From positions 1-45,089 of the forward strand of contig DASXPS010000081.1 in assembly GCA_036493475.1 (NCBI GenBank): DNA of 45,089 nucleotides, read 5' to 3'. A program made the translations under genes and the position numbers. The stretch's first letter is position 1. Every line of letters begins with the position of its first letter. The notes beneath the pieces were generated by a model. The model was not told the DNA's origin, searched no databases, and saw only the letters and a program-made list of their open reading frames with translations. The stretch comes from Sporichthyaceae bacterium (GTDB lineage Bacteria; Actinomycetota; Actinomycetes; Sporichthyales; Sporichthyaceae). This document shows positions 31,599 to 40,074 of this stretch, in pieces.

Positions 31599-34300
31599 CC
31601 CCCGCTGACCGAGGAGTAAGCCACCACGCCGCGTCGAACAGCGGCGATAGCCGCCTGCGCGATGGCCGCGGTCTCCTGCTCCGCGGCCGCGGCGATTTGC
31701 CCGAGCAGATCGATCAACTGCTTGCACCAGCGGACGAAGTCCCCGGCCGACAGGTCCGCGTCCCGCAGCACCGCGTCCAACGCGCGCCCGTTCGCCCAGC
31801 GGTAGGCCACGCTGACGAAACCGAGATCCGGCTCGCGGAGGAACGAGACCCGGTGATCTTTCTCCACCCGGTCCAACTCGCCCCACAGCCGGGTCATCTC
31901 GGTCAACGCCTCGCGCACCCGACCCTCGGGCAACCGCGGTGGTCCGTCGTCGTCAGCCCGCCGCGACTCATAAACCAGCATCGAGACGCACCCCGCCAAC
32001 TCCGCCGGCGTCAGGTCCTGCCACACCCGGCGCCGCAGGCATTCCGCGGTGAGCAGGTCCAACTCGGTCCACAGCCGGGACAACCGCCGGCCCTGATCGG
32101 TCACCCGGTCGCCGTCCAGGTAGCCGCGCGCGTCGAGCACGGCACAGACCCGGTCGAAGGTGCGCGCGATGGTGCCGGTGCGGTTCTGCACCTGGACGCG
32201 TAACTTCTCGGTGTCCCGGCACAGTTGTTGGCGGCCGTGCGCGCGCCGGGCGTGCTCCTCCCGGTCCGGGCAGGAGTGGCACGGGTGCGCGCGCAGCTCA
32301 CGACGCAGCCGGCTCACCTCCGGGTCATCGCCCCCCGCCGGAGCCTTGCGCGGCCGGCTGGAATCGGCGCGAAACCCTTTGTGCTGCAGGGTGCTTGCCA
32401 GATCCCGGCGGGCCTGTGGGGAGCGCGGGTTGAACGAACCGGCGATGCGCACCCGCCCCAGGGGCTCCACCGGTCCGGCGAAGTCCGCCTCGGACAACCG
32501 TCGGTACTGCCGGTCCGCGGTGACCACAGTGGGCCGCGGACCCTCATCGGCCGGACCCGGATCGAGCACCACGGCGATGCCGGCAAACCGGCCCCGCGGC
32601 ACCACGATGACGTCGCCGCGGCGCAGCTTGTCCAGCGACGAGGCGATGCGCGCCCGGCCGTCCCGGGAGCGTTGTCGGGCCAGTTCGTTCTCCCGTTCGG
32701 ACAACGCGGCGCGCAGCGCGAAGTATTCGCTGAAGTCCCCGCGATCGCAGGCATCGGCGGCGATCTGACGGGCCAACAGGTCGTCCTGTTTGCGGATCTG
32801 TGCGGCCAACCCGACCACCGAACGGTCTGCCTGGAACTGGGCGAACGACGTCTCCAACAGGGCCCGCGCCCGGTCCCGGCCGAGCTGACCGACCAGGTTC
32901 ACCGCCATGTTGTAGGACGGACGGAAGCTCGAGCGCAGCGGGAACGTGCGCGCCGAGGCCAGACCGGCCACCGTGCGCGGGTCCAGCCCCGGCTGCCAGA
33001 GCACCACCGCGTGGCCCTCGACGTCGATTCCCCGCCGTCCGGCCCGGCCGGTGAGTTGGGTGAACTCCCCGGGCGTGATGTCCGCGTGCGTCTCCCCGTT
33101 GAACTTGACCAACTTCTCCAGCACCACCGCCCGGGCCGGCATGTTGATGCCCAGCGCCAGGGTCTCGGTGGCGAAGACCGCCTTGACCAGACCGCGTACG
33201 AACAGGTCCTCTACCACCTCGCGGAAAGCGGGCAGCATTCCGGCGTGGTGGGCAGCGATCCCCCGCTCCAGGCCCTCCAACCAACCGCGATAGCCGAGCA
33301 CCGCGAGATCGCTTTCCGGGATGCTCGCCGCCGTGATCTCGGCAAGTCGGCGGACGGCGTCGCGTTCGTCGTCGGTGTTCAGCCGCAGGCCCGCGCGCAG
33401 GCACTGTTCGACGGCGGCATCGCAGCCGGCCCGGCTGAAGATGAAGGTGATGGCGGGCAACAGCGCGGCTCGGTCCAGGCGCAGGACCACCTCGGCCCGG
33501 CTGGGCACCATGCCGCGGGGGCGGGGTGGGCCGGGGCGACGACCGCGCCGACCTGACGGGCCATCATCAAAGGAGTGGCGGGCCAACCGCACCAGTTCCG
33601 GGTTGAGTTGCTGCTGAGCGTCGTCGACAAACAGGTCGACGATCTGGTCCCGCACCATCACGTGTTGCCACAGCGGCACCGGCCGGTGCTCGGAGACGAT
33701 GACCTCGGTACTGCCCCGCACCGTTTGCAGCCAATCGCCGAACTCCTCGGCGTTGGACACCGTGGCGGACAGCGAGACCAGGGTGACCGACTCGGGTAGG
33801 TGGATGATCACCTCCTCCCAGGCCGCGCCGCGGAACGGGTCGGCCAGGTAATGCACCTCGTCCATGACCACGAACCCCAGCCCGCGCAATGTGGCCGAGC
33901 CCGCGTAGAGCATGTTGCGCAGCACCTCGGTGGTCATCACCACCACCGGCGCCTCGCCGTTGATGGTGTTGTCCCCGGTGAGCAGCCCGACGGCGTCCCG
34001 GCCGTGCCGGGCCGTCAGGTCGGCGTACTTCTGGTTGGACAGCGCCTTGATCGGCGTGGTGTAGAAGCACTTGCGGCCGGCGGCCAGGGCCAGGCTCACC
34101 GCGAACTCGCCGACCACCGTCTTGCCCGCGCCGGTGGGCGCGGCCACCAGCACGCCGGAGCCGGCCTCCAGCGCGCGGCAGGCGTGGACCTGAAACTCGT
34201 CGAGCCCGAACGGGTAATCCTCCGCGAAACGGTGCAGCGCGGTGCGTTCGGAGACGGCGCGCAGGCGCGCGGCGGCGTACCGCTCAGCCGGGGAGGACAT
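31595..34300 (-). CDS. helY: SKI2/Mtr4-type DEAD/DEAH-box RNA helicase HelY
   Basis: A 901-residue superfamily 2 helicase. Motif I APTGAGKT is at residues 54-61, the DEVH box is in VMDEVHYLAD, SAT is in LVSLSATVS, and motif VI is in QLTGRAGRRGID. The C-terminal third contains the DSHCT domain (ending in DFVRWCKQLIDLLGQI). A Cys segment (HPCHSCPDREEHARR) lies in the middle region. It probably unwinds RNA in processing or decay, as eukaryotic Ski2/Mtr4 do. It is encoded 21 bp downstream of tatC, as in many actinobacteria. Confidence 0.92.
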   Translation of the reverse strand: MSSPAERYAAARLRAVSERTALHRFAEDYPFGLDEFQVHACRALEAGSGVLVAAPTGAGKTVVGEFAVSLALAAGRKCFYTTPIKALSNQKYADLTARHGRDAVGLLTGDNTINGEAPVVVMTTEVLRNMLYAGSATLRGLGFVVMDEVHYLADPFRGAAWEEVIIHLPESVTLVSLSATVSNAEEFGDWLQTVRGSTEVIVSEHRPVPLWQHVMVRDQIVDLFVDDAQQQLNPELVRLARHSFDDGPSGRRGRRPGPPRPRGMVPSRAEVVLRLDRAALLPAITFIFSRAGCDAAVEQCLRAGLRLNTDDERDAVRRLAEITAASIPESDLAVLGYRGWLEGLERGIAAHHAGMLPAFREVVEDLFVRGLVKAVFATETLALGINMPARAVVLEKLVKFNGETHADITPGEFTQLTGRAGRRGIDVEGHAVVLWQPGLDPRTVAGLASARTFPLRSSFRPSYNMAVNLVGQLGRDRARALLETSFAQFQADRSVVGLAAQIRKQDDLLARQIAADACDRGDFSEYFALRAALSERENELARQRSRDGRARIASSLDKLRRGDVIVVPRGRFAGIAVVLDPGPADEGPRPTVVTADRQYRRLSEADFAGPVEPLGRVRIAGSFNPRSPQARRDLASTLQHKGFRADSSRPRKAPAGGDDPEVSRLRRELRAHPCHSCPDREEHARRAHGRQQLCRDTEKLRVQVQNRTGTIARTFDRVCAVLDARGYLDGDRVTDQGRRLSRLWTELDLLTAECLRRRVWQDLTPAELAGCVSMLVYESRRADDDGPPRLPEGRVREALTEMTRLWGELDRVEKDHRVSFLREPDLGFVSVAYRWANGRALDAVLRDADLSAGDFVRWCKQLIDLLGQIAAAAEQETAAIAQAAIAAVRRGVVAYSSVSGG

Positions 34301-34321
34301 GGACCTCAGCCTTGCAGACGG

Positions 34322-35122
34322 TTAGAGCTGGGCTGCGGCTCGTGCGCGTCGGCGATCGATGAAGGTGGTGATGACGATCGCACACCCGTACAGGAAGACC
34401 ATGGGCGTGGCCATCACGGTCATCGTGCCGGGGTCGCCGGTGGGCGTGGCCACCGCCGCGAACACGAAGATGCCGAACGTCATGCCGCGCCACCAGGAGC
34501 GCACGCGGCGGGCGCTGACCAGCCCGGCCAGGTTGGCCATGACGATGACCAGCGGCAGCTCGAAGGACATGCCGAACACGAACAGCATGCGCAGCACGAA
34601 GTTGAGGTAATCGTCCAGCGGGATCTGGTTGTGCACGTCGGTCGGGGACAGCCCGAGCAGCACGCGCACGGCGGTGGGCAGAATCAGGTAGGACAGCCAC
34701 GCCCCGAAGGCGAACAGCGGCACGCCGGCCCCGACGATCCCGTACGCCCAGCGCTTCTCGTGCCGGTGCAGACCCGGCGCCAGGAACGCCCAGAACTGGT
34801 AGAGCCAAACCGGGGAGGCGAACGCGATGCCGGCGAACAGCGCGACCTTCATCTGCAGGGAGAACGGGCCCACCACACCGGTGACGACCAGCGCCCCACA
34901 GCGGCCGGTGGAGACACCCTTCACACCCGGTTGACAGACCGGGTCGATCATCGCGTGCACGATGTGGTCGTAGAAGTACCAACCGGCTACCGCGCCGATG
35001 ATGATGGCGATCAGCGAGCGGACCAGCCGCCGCCGCAATTCCCGCAGATGCTCCATCAGCGGCATGCGGTTGGCATCGGAGGCCGACCCGCGCGGCGCCC
35101 GATTTCCGATGCCCGCGCTCAT
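34322..35122 (-). CDS. tatC: Sec-independent translocase subunit TatC
   Basis: A 266-residue six-helix protein that recognises twin-arginine signal peptides. The cytoplasmic N-terminus carries the hallmark MEHLRELRRRLVRSL, and the family segments FASPVWLYQFWAFLAPGL, LFAFGAWLSY and FGMSFELPLVIV are present. It works with TatA encoded 16 bp upstream. A possible substrate in this window is the Moco oxidoreductase with SRRGALG. No TatB is adjacent. Confidence 0.96.
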   Translation of the reverse strand: MSAGIGNRAPRGSASDANRMPLMEHLRELRRRLVRSLIAIIIGAVAGWYFYDHIVHAMIDPVCQPGVKGVSTGRCGALVVTGVVGPFSLQMKVALFAGIAFASPVWLYQFWAFLAPGLHRHEKRWAYGIVGAGVPLFAFGAWLSYLILPTAVRVLLGLSPTDVHNQIPLDDYLNFVLRMLFVFGMSFELPLVIVMANLAGLVSARRVRSWWRGMTFGIFVFAAVATPTGDPGTMTVMATPMVFLYGCAIVITTFIDRRRARAAAQL

Positions 35123-35138
35123 TGCAGCAGCAGCAATA

Positions 35139-35360
35139 TCAGCTGTCGGTGCGGTTGTCCGGAGGCTCGACCACGCCGCTCACCTGGCGCGGTTGCGGCG
35201 CCGCAGCGTTGCCGTCGTCGTCATTGCTGCTGATCGACTTCTTGAAGATGTGCAGCGACTCGCCGAGGGACTTGGCCATGTCTGGCATCCGCTTTGCGCC
35301 GAACAGCAGCATCACGACAAGTGCGAGAAGAATGATCTCGCCGGTTCCGAGCCTGCCCAT
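35139..35360 (-). CDS. tatA: Sec-independent translocase subunit TatA
   Basis: A 73-residue protein with an N-terminal helix (GEIILLALVVMLLF), the FGxKrmP hinge (FGAKRMPDMAKSLG) and an amphipathic helix (SLHIFKKSI). The rest is a polar tail with Pro and Asn. It forms the Tat pore with TatC. A likely -10 TAATCT lies about 30 nt upstream on the minus strand, so the tatA-tatC-helY block may have its own promoter. Confidence 0.95.
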   Translation of the reverse strand: MGRLGTGEIILLALVVMLLFGAKRMPDMAKSLGESLHIFKKSISSNDDDGNAAAPQPRQVSGVVEPPDNRTDS

Positions 35361-35471
35361 TTCCTATGCCTCTCGTCGGTGGTGTCAGATTACAGCCGAA
35401 TGACCCGTTAAGGGACATCTCAGAGTTATTGGACGGCGAAGATCGCTAACGGCCGGTAGCCGCACGCCCGG

Positions 35472-35657
35472 TCAGTGCCGGGTACGGGACAGGTCTCCGG
35501 CCGCCTGATGCAACGCCGTACTGGCGTCACGGAGCTCGCCGGATACACGCCGAACCTCGCGGTTGAGTACTCGCACATGCCCGAATAATCTGACCGCAGG
35601 TATCGCAACCACGAGCAGCCCGGCGACACCGACCAACACCCAGAGCGCGATCCACAC
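35472..35657 (-). CDS. 61-residue single-span membrane protein
   Basis: A short protein: one N-terminal helix (WIALWVLVGVAGLLVVAIPAV) and a basic/amphipathic tail (REVRRVSGELRDASTALHQAAG) that may form a coiled coil. I do not recognise a named family; such genes are common between paf and tat genes in actinobacteria. GTG 35657 is preceded 6 nt upstream by TACCGT, which overlaps the stop of the zinc-ribbon gene. About 110 bp separate it from tatA. Confidence 0.6.
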   Translation of the reverse strand: MWIALWVLVGVAGLLVVAIPAVRLFGHVRVLNREVRRVSGELRDASTALHQAAGDLSRTRH

Positions 35658-35659
35658 GC

Positions 35660-35908
35660 CTAGACGGTAGCCGACGGAGGCCGACCCCGGGCGCCCGCAC
35701 CGACCAGGGCCCGTACCGCCGGAACGCCCCGGGCCACCAGTTCCTCGACCACGTCCGCAGTCACCGGCCGGCGCACCCGCAACGAGCAGTCCGGGCAGCC
35801 GAACACGTAGTAGGAGCCCTTCGGCGGCGCGCTCACCACGATGCGCACATCGGCGGCGTTGACCCGCACGTGCCCGCACGCCGGGCAGGTGACCTTTAGT
35901 TGGGTCAT
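35660..35908 (-). CDS. Small zinc-ribbon protein
   Basis: An 82-residue protein with two CxxC pairs: CPACGHVRVN near residue 8 and FGCPDCSLRV near residue 38, a classic zinc ribbon. The remainder is a helical segment (VVEELVARGVPAVRALV) and a basic tail. The function is unknown. It starts 7 bp after the pafC stop, so it is in the pafB-pafC transcript. A role in transcription or translation is possible but not shown. Confidence 0.7.
   Translation of the reverse strand: MTQLKVTCPACGHVRVNAADVRIVVSAPPKGSYYVFGCPDCSLRVRRPVTADVVEELVARGVPAVRALVGAGARGRPPSATV
35664..35669 (-). promoter_or_regulatory. -10 box TACCGT for the 61-residue membrane protein gene
   Basis: On the minus strand TACCGT ends 6 nt before the GTG at 35657 and lies within the end of the preceding gene. 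Confidence 0.5.
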
Positions 35909-35915
35909 CTCGGCC

Positions 35916-36878
35916 TCACAGACCCTCACCGTACGCGGCCAGGGCCGCACTGGCCTGTAACCGCACCGTGTCCGCGAGTTCCGGCGGGTCGAGCAGCGCC
36001 GCGTCGGCACCCAACCGCAGCGCCAACCGCACCACCCAGGCCGGGTCTGCCGTGCGCAAGCGCACCACGGTGCCGCCGTCGGGCTGCTCCTCGAGCGCCT
36101 CACACGGGTAGTACTCGCTGACCCAACGGGCCCGCGGGGTGAGTCGGAAGGTGGCCACGGTGTCGTCCGCGCCGGGACGGAACAGCCCCGCGTCCAGGTC
36201 CCGGCCGGCTTTCGCCGGCGGGGTGGCCGGGGTGTCCAACACCTGGAGCGCCAGGACCCGGTCCAGGCGGAAGAGCCGGACGTCCTCCGCCCGGTGGCAC
36301 CAGCCCTCCAGGTAGGTGTGCCCGTCCACCAGGGCCAGACGCATCGGGTCCACATCTCGCTCGGTGGACTCGTCTCGCCACGGCACCCAGTAGCGCAGGT
36401 GCAGACGCTTGGCCTGCGCCAGTGCGGTCCGGGCGCCGGCCAGCACGTCGGCCGCGGGCACCTCCGGCGGCGCCACCCCGACCCGGTCGTCGGCGTCGGA
36501 GGCGGTGGACCCGGCCACCTCCTGCAGCTTGGCGATGGCCTTCTCCAACGCCTCGGACTCCCCCGCGCCGGGCAGGCCGGACAGCAGGCGCAGCCCGACC
36601 AGCAGCGCGGCCACCTCGTCGATGCCCAACCGCAGCGGGCGGTCGATGGCGTCCGCGTTGCCGAGGAACACCCGGCCGTCCTCCCACTCCGCCTCGATGA
36701 GGTCGTCGGGCAAATGGCCGGGCAGGCCGCAGACGAACAACAGCTCCAGGTCCTTGATCAGCTGCGCCTCGCTGACCCCGGCAGCGGCCGCCGCCTCCTC
36801 CAGCGCGATGCCCTGCCGGTTGAGCAGGTAGGGCACCAGCGCAAGCAGTCGGCTGAGTCGGTCCGCAGCCCCGCTCAC
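35916..36878 (-). CDS. pafC: WYL-domain regulator PafC
   Basis: A 320-residue member of the HTH-WYL family. Residues 5-60 are a winged helix (LSRLLALVPYLLNRQGIALEEAA, EAQLIKDLELLFVCG); the central WYL domain has KRLHLRYWVPWRDES and DGHTYLEGWCHRAEDVRLFRLDRVL; a C-terminal WCX domain follows. With PafB it forms the DNA-damage-responsive activator shown in mycobacteria to act with RNA polymerase. Overlaps pafB by 4 bp. Confidence 0.9.
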   Translation of the reverse strand: MSGAADRLSRLLALVPYLLNRQGIALEEAAAAAGVSEAQLIKDLELLFVCGLPGHLPDDLIEAEWEDGRVFLGNADAIDRPLRLGIDEVAALLVGLRLLSGLPGAGESEALEKAIAKLQEVAGSTASDADDRVGVAPPEVPAADVLAGARTALAQAKRLHLRYWVPWRDESTERDVDPMRLALVDGHTYLEGWCHRAEDVRLFRLDRVLALQVLDTPATPPAKAGRDLDAGLFRPGADDTVATFRLTPRARWVSEYYPCEALEEQPDGGTVVRLRTADPAWVVRLALRLGADAALLDPPELADTVRLQASAALAAYGEGL

Positions 36879-37840
36879 GACGTGGCTCCGGCCAGCACGC
36901 GCAACCGCTCGATCACCGCGCTGCGCAGCTCCTCCGGGGCGAGCACCACGACGGCGTCGCCGTGCGCGACCAGATCGCCGGCCATCCGGTCGATGTCCCA
37001 GTAGCCGAGCTCGAGGTGATCCCAGCCGGGCTCGGCCGGTCGCGCTGCGGACGCGGTGCGGCGCAGTCCCAACCCGGCACCCTCACGCACCTGCACCGCA
37101 GCGGTGCTGCGCGGCTCCGGCGGGATCATGCGCGCCAACTGGTCACGGATGTCGGTGCCGGGCGGCACCACCACCGCGCCCGGCTGACCCTCGCCGTGCA
37201 CGTCGCCGGTGATCCGACCGACCCGGAATACCCGGGGGGCGTTGCGGTCGGAGTCGAAACCCACCAGGTACCAGGCCCCGTTCCGGGTGAGCAGGCCCCA
37301 GGGCTCCACCCGACGGGTGGCCACCGTGACGTCCTGCCCGGCCCGGTAGTCGAAGCGCACGACGCGTCGCTCGCGCACCGCGGCCCACAGCGCGGCGAAC
37401 GCGGGCTCACCGGCGCTCAGCCGCGGCTCGAGGCCCAGCAACCCGGAGGAGTCCGGGTCAGCTCCGGCCGCCTTGAGCTTCAGCAGCGCGGTGCCCGCCG
37501 CGGTGGACAGCGAGGCCTGCTGCCAGGCCCGCGCGGCCAGACCCAGCACCGCCAACTCATCCGGTGCGAACGACACGTCGGGTAGCGCGTAGGCCTCCCG
37601 GTCGATCCGGTAGCCGAGCTCGTCCCCGTGCAGCCGGTCCAGTGTCCCGGTATCCAGTGGGATGCCGAGCTCACGCAGCTCTTCCTTGTCCCGCTCGAAC
37701 ATCCGCTCAAATGCCTCGTCGGTCGCGCACTCGACGTAGCCGGGCACCGCCCGTCGAATCTGATCCTTCGTCAGATAGCGTCGGGTGGCGAGCAGACAGA
37801 TGGTGAGATTGAGCAGCCGTTCGGTACGTCTCGCGGACAC
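36875..37840 (-). CDS. pafB: WYL-domain regulator PafB
   Basis: A 321-residue paralogue of PafC. The winged helix shows ERLLNLTICLLATRRYLTKDQI and FERMFERDKEELRELGIP; the WYL domain shows RRVVRFDYRAG and PWGLLTRNGAWYLVGFDSDRNAPRVFRVGRI. GTG 37840 has GGAGGT 7 nt upstream; ATG 37864 would add eight residues without that signal. The name comes from linkage to pafA, which is about 2 kb upstream in this window. The proteins act in the damage response rather than in pupylation. Confidence 0.9.
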   Translation of the reverse strand: MSARRTERLLNLTICLLATRRYLTKDQIRRAVPGYVECATDEAFERMFERDKEELRELGIPLDTGTLDRLHGDELGYRIDREAYALPDVSFAPDELAVLGLAARAWQQASLSTAAGTALLKLKAAGADPDSSGLLGLEPRLSAGEPAFAALWAAVRERRVVRFDYRAGQDVTVATRRVEPWGLLTRNGAWYLVGFDSDRNAPRVFRVGRITGDVHGEGQPGAVVVPPGTDIRDQLARMIPPEPRSTAAVQVREGAGLGLRRTASAARPAEPGWDHLELGYWDIDRMAGDLVAHGDAVVVLAPEELRSAVIERLRVLAGATS

Positions 37841-37922
37841 CGCCCCACCTCCCGGCCCGACCATACCTACTGACCGCTGGGAACAATCGCCGGCGGGCCG
37901 CAGTGTCGGGTCGGCACACGGG

Positions 37923-37928
37923 TAGCGT
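37923..37928 (+). promoter_or_regulatory. -10 box TAGCGT for the DUF3866 gene
   Basis: TAGCGT ends 7 nt before the GTG at 37936. Confidence 0.5.
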
Positions 37929-37935
37929 TCGCCGG

Positions 37936-39003
37936 GTGATCCGCTGGCGGCGCGGGGTGGTCAGCGCCGTGCAGGCGCAGTGGCCGGGGGCCATCGAGCT
38001 CACCGTGGACACCGACGCCGGCCCGCTGCCGGCACTGGCCTATCCAGCCCTGGTGGGCACCCCGACGGTGGGTGACGTGGTGCTGCTCAACGTCAACGCG
38101 CTGCTGCACGGCCTGGGCACCGGCGGGTTGGCCATCGTGGTGGCGTTGCCCGAACGGCTGCCACCCGACGCGGCGCCGGAGGGACACCTGGTGAAGGCCC
38201 GTTACACCCCGTTGCAAGTGATGGTCGCCGGTGCCGACGAACCCGGCGGGACGCACCATCACCTGCTGGCCGAGGCCGATGACCTGGCCGGCATGCCGGT
38301 GGTGGTGGCCGATCTGCACTCCGCCCTGCCGGCGGTCAGTGCGGCGATCGAGGCCGATCGACCCGGCACCCGGGTGGTGCACGTGAGCACCGACGGTGGG
38401 GCGCTGCCGGTGTGGTTCTCCCGCTCCGTGGCCGGGCTGCGGGAGGCGGGCCGGCTGGTGGCCACGGTCAGCACCGGGCAGTGTTTCGGTGGCGATCTGG
38501 AGGCGGTGACCGTGCACTCCGGGTTGTTGGCCGCGAGTTTGGTCGCCGGGGCGCAGATTGCGGTGGTCACCCAGGGACCCGGCAACCTGGGCACGGAGTC
38601 CCGGTGGGGGTTCTCCGGGGTGGCCGCGGGCGAGGCGGTCAACGCCGCCGCGGCGCTCGGTGGTCGGCCGGTCGGCGCCCTGCGCGTGTCGGCCGCTGAT
38701 CCACGGGAGCGGCACCGCGGCGTCTCGCACCACAGCCTGACGGCCTACGGCCGGGTGGCGTTGGCCGCGGCGGACATCGCGGTGCCCGCCCTACCCGGCC
38801 AGTTCGGGCAGCGGGTGCGAACCCAGTGCGCCGCGCTGTCCGGTCGGCACCGCTTGGTGGACGTGGAGCTGTCCGGGTTGGACGCGGCGCTGCGCGCCTC
38901 ACCTGTGCCGCTGTCCAGCATGGGCCGGGGGCTGGATGACGACCCCGACTACTTCCTGGCCGCCGCCGCGGCCGGGCGACACGCGGCCGCGCTACTTGGC
39001 TGA
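37936..39003 (+). CDS. DUF3866 family protein
   Basis: A 355-residue cytoplasmic protein of unknown function. Characteristic segments are WRRGVVSAV at the start, GDVVLLNVNA, HLVKARYTPLQVMV, the middle TGQCFGGDLEAVTVHSGL and GPGNLGTESRWGFSG, and the C-terminal SHHSLTAYGRVALAAADI. These Gly-rich loops suggest a ligand-binding or enzymatic fold, but none is characterised to my knowledge. The gene sits inside the paf-tat block on the opposite strand and converges on the FKBP gene with a 12 bp overlap of stops. Confidence 0.8.
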   Translation: MIRWRRGVVSAVQAQWPGAIELTVDTDAGPLPALAYPALVGTPTVGDVVLLNVNALLHGLGTGGLAIVVALPERLPPDAAPEGHLVKARYTPLQVMVAGADEPGGTHHHLLAEADDLAGMPVVVADLHSALPAVSAAIEADRPGTRVVHVSTDGGALPVWFSRSVAGLREAGRLVATVSTGQCFGGDLEAVTVHSGLLAASLVAGAQIAVVTQGPGNLGTESRWGFSGVAAGEAVNAAAALGGRPVGALRVSAADPRERHRGVSHHSLTAYGRVALAAADIAVPALPGQFGQRVRTQCAALSGRHRLVDVELSGLDAALRASPVPLSSMGRGLDDDPDYFLAAAAAGRHAAALLG

Positions 39004-40023
39004 GGCGGCCAGCACCCCGGTGCGGTAAGCGCCGAGGATGTCGATGACGAAGACCAGGGTGTCCTTCGCCGTGATGCCCGCCCGGGTGTTGCCGGCGGCG
39101 CCGTAGCCCAACGCCGGTGGAACCACCACCAGCAGCCGGCTGCCCACGGCCCGGCCGACCAAGGCCTGGATCAGACCTCTGACCGCTCCGCCGACCGGCG
39201 TGCCGTTGAGGGTGCCCGGCGGCGCCATCCGAATGGCCACCGGAGTGGCCCCGTCCGGGCGGGTCCAGGTCGAGTCGAACGGTTTGCCGGTGCCCCAGAT
39301 CAGCCCGGTGTACTGCACCGCGAGCCACTGGGCGTCCTTCACCTTCGGCCCCTTGCCCGCCACCAGCAATTGCTGGACCAGCGAGGTCGGCGCCTTGCCC
39401 TTGGGCACGCTGACCGTCGGGTTGGTGGTGCCGGACACGGTGGGCAGCGACGCGTCCTTCGTGACCGTCTGTACGGCCCCCACCGGCCCCCGGTCGCGGG
39501 GGAAGGCGCCGAGCACGTCGATCACGAACATCAGGGTGTCGTTGGGCAGGATGTTGGTGCCGGCCGGGGGCTTGAGCCCGAATGCATCCTTCGACGCGGC
39601 GATCAGCAGCACCCGGGAGCCGACCTGCACGCCGGGCAGTTTCGCGGTCCAGGCGGGAATCACCTTGTTCAGCGGCTGCACGAACAAATCACCGTTGGCG
39701 AAGGTGTCCTGGAACGGTTGCAGGCCCTTCCCGACGTTCTCCCAAACCTGACCCTTGAGATCGGCGACGACAATGTCGGCCGCGGTGAGCGCGGGCCCGC
39801 TGCCCTGGTGCAGGACCTTGAGCATCGTTTCCGCGGGCGGGGAGGTACTCGCGGTGATCGTGGGGTCCACACCGAGGTCATTGCTGGACACCGTCGGGAA
39901 GGCGAACGGGGCATCGGTGTTGCGCAGGTCCTGCGGGACGCCCGTCGCCTGCGGCTTGGCATGACCGCCGCACCCGCTCAGCACCAGGCCCAGGCTCAAC
40001 AGCAGCGCGGCGGCACGTCGCAT
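38992..40023 (-). CDS. FKBP-type peptidyl-prolyl isomerase lipoprotein with two FKBP domains
   Basis: A 343-residue exported lipoprotein: MRRAAALLLSLGLVLSGC, lipobox LSGC. Domain 1 (about 55-160) is a degenerate FKBP repeat (ALTAADIVVADLKG, GVQVGSRVLLIA, PNDTLMFVIDVLGAF). Domain 2 (about 220-330) is closer to consensus (LAVQYTGLIWGTGKPFDSTW, AVGSRLLVVVPPALGYG, KDTLVFVIDILGAY). It probably folds exported proteins. GTG 40035 is an alternative start. It lies 51 bp after pafA in the same direction. Confidence 0.88.
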   Translation of the reverse strand: MRRAAALLLSLGLVLSGCGGHAKPQATGVPQDLRNTDAPFAFPTVSSNDLGVDPTITASTSPPAETMLKVLHQGSGPALTAADIVVADLKGQVWENVGKGLQPFQDTFANGDLFVQPLNKVIPAWTAKLPGVQVGSRVLLIAASKDAFGLKPPAGTNILPNDTLMFVIDVLGAFPRDRGPVGAVQTVTKDASLPTVSGTTNPTVSVPKGKAPTSLVQQLLVAGKGPKVKDAQWLAVQYTGLIWGTGKPFDSTWTRPDGATPVAIRMAPPGTLNGTPVGGAVRGLIQALVGRAVGSRLLVVVPPALGYGAAGNTRAGITAKDTLVFVIDILGAYRTGVLAASAK

Positions 40024-40074
40024 GGACACCCTCACCTCGACAGGATTGCTGCTGGAGTCTAGGCGCGCGCGGGC

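Noticed and set aside
33800-35233. Plus-strand ORF of 477 codons opposite helY and tatC
   Set aside because: Antisense to two certain genes; His/Gln/Arg-rich shadow composition.
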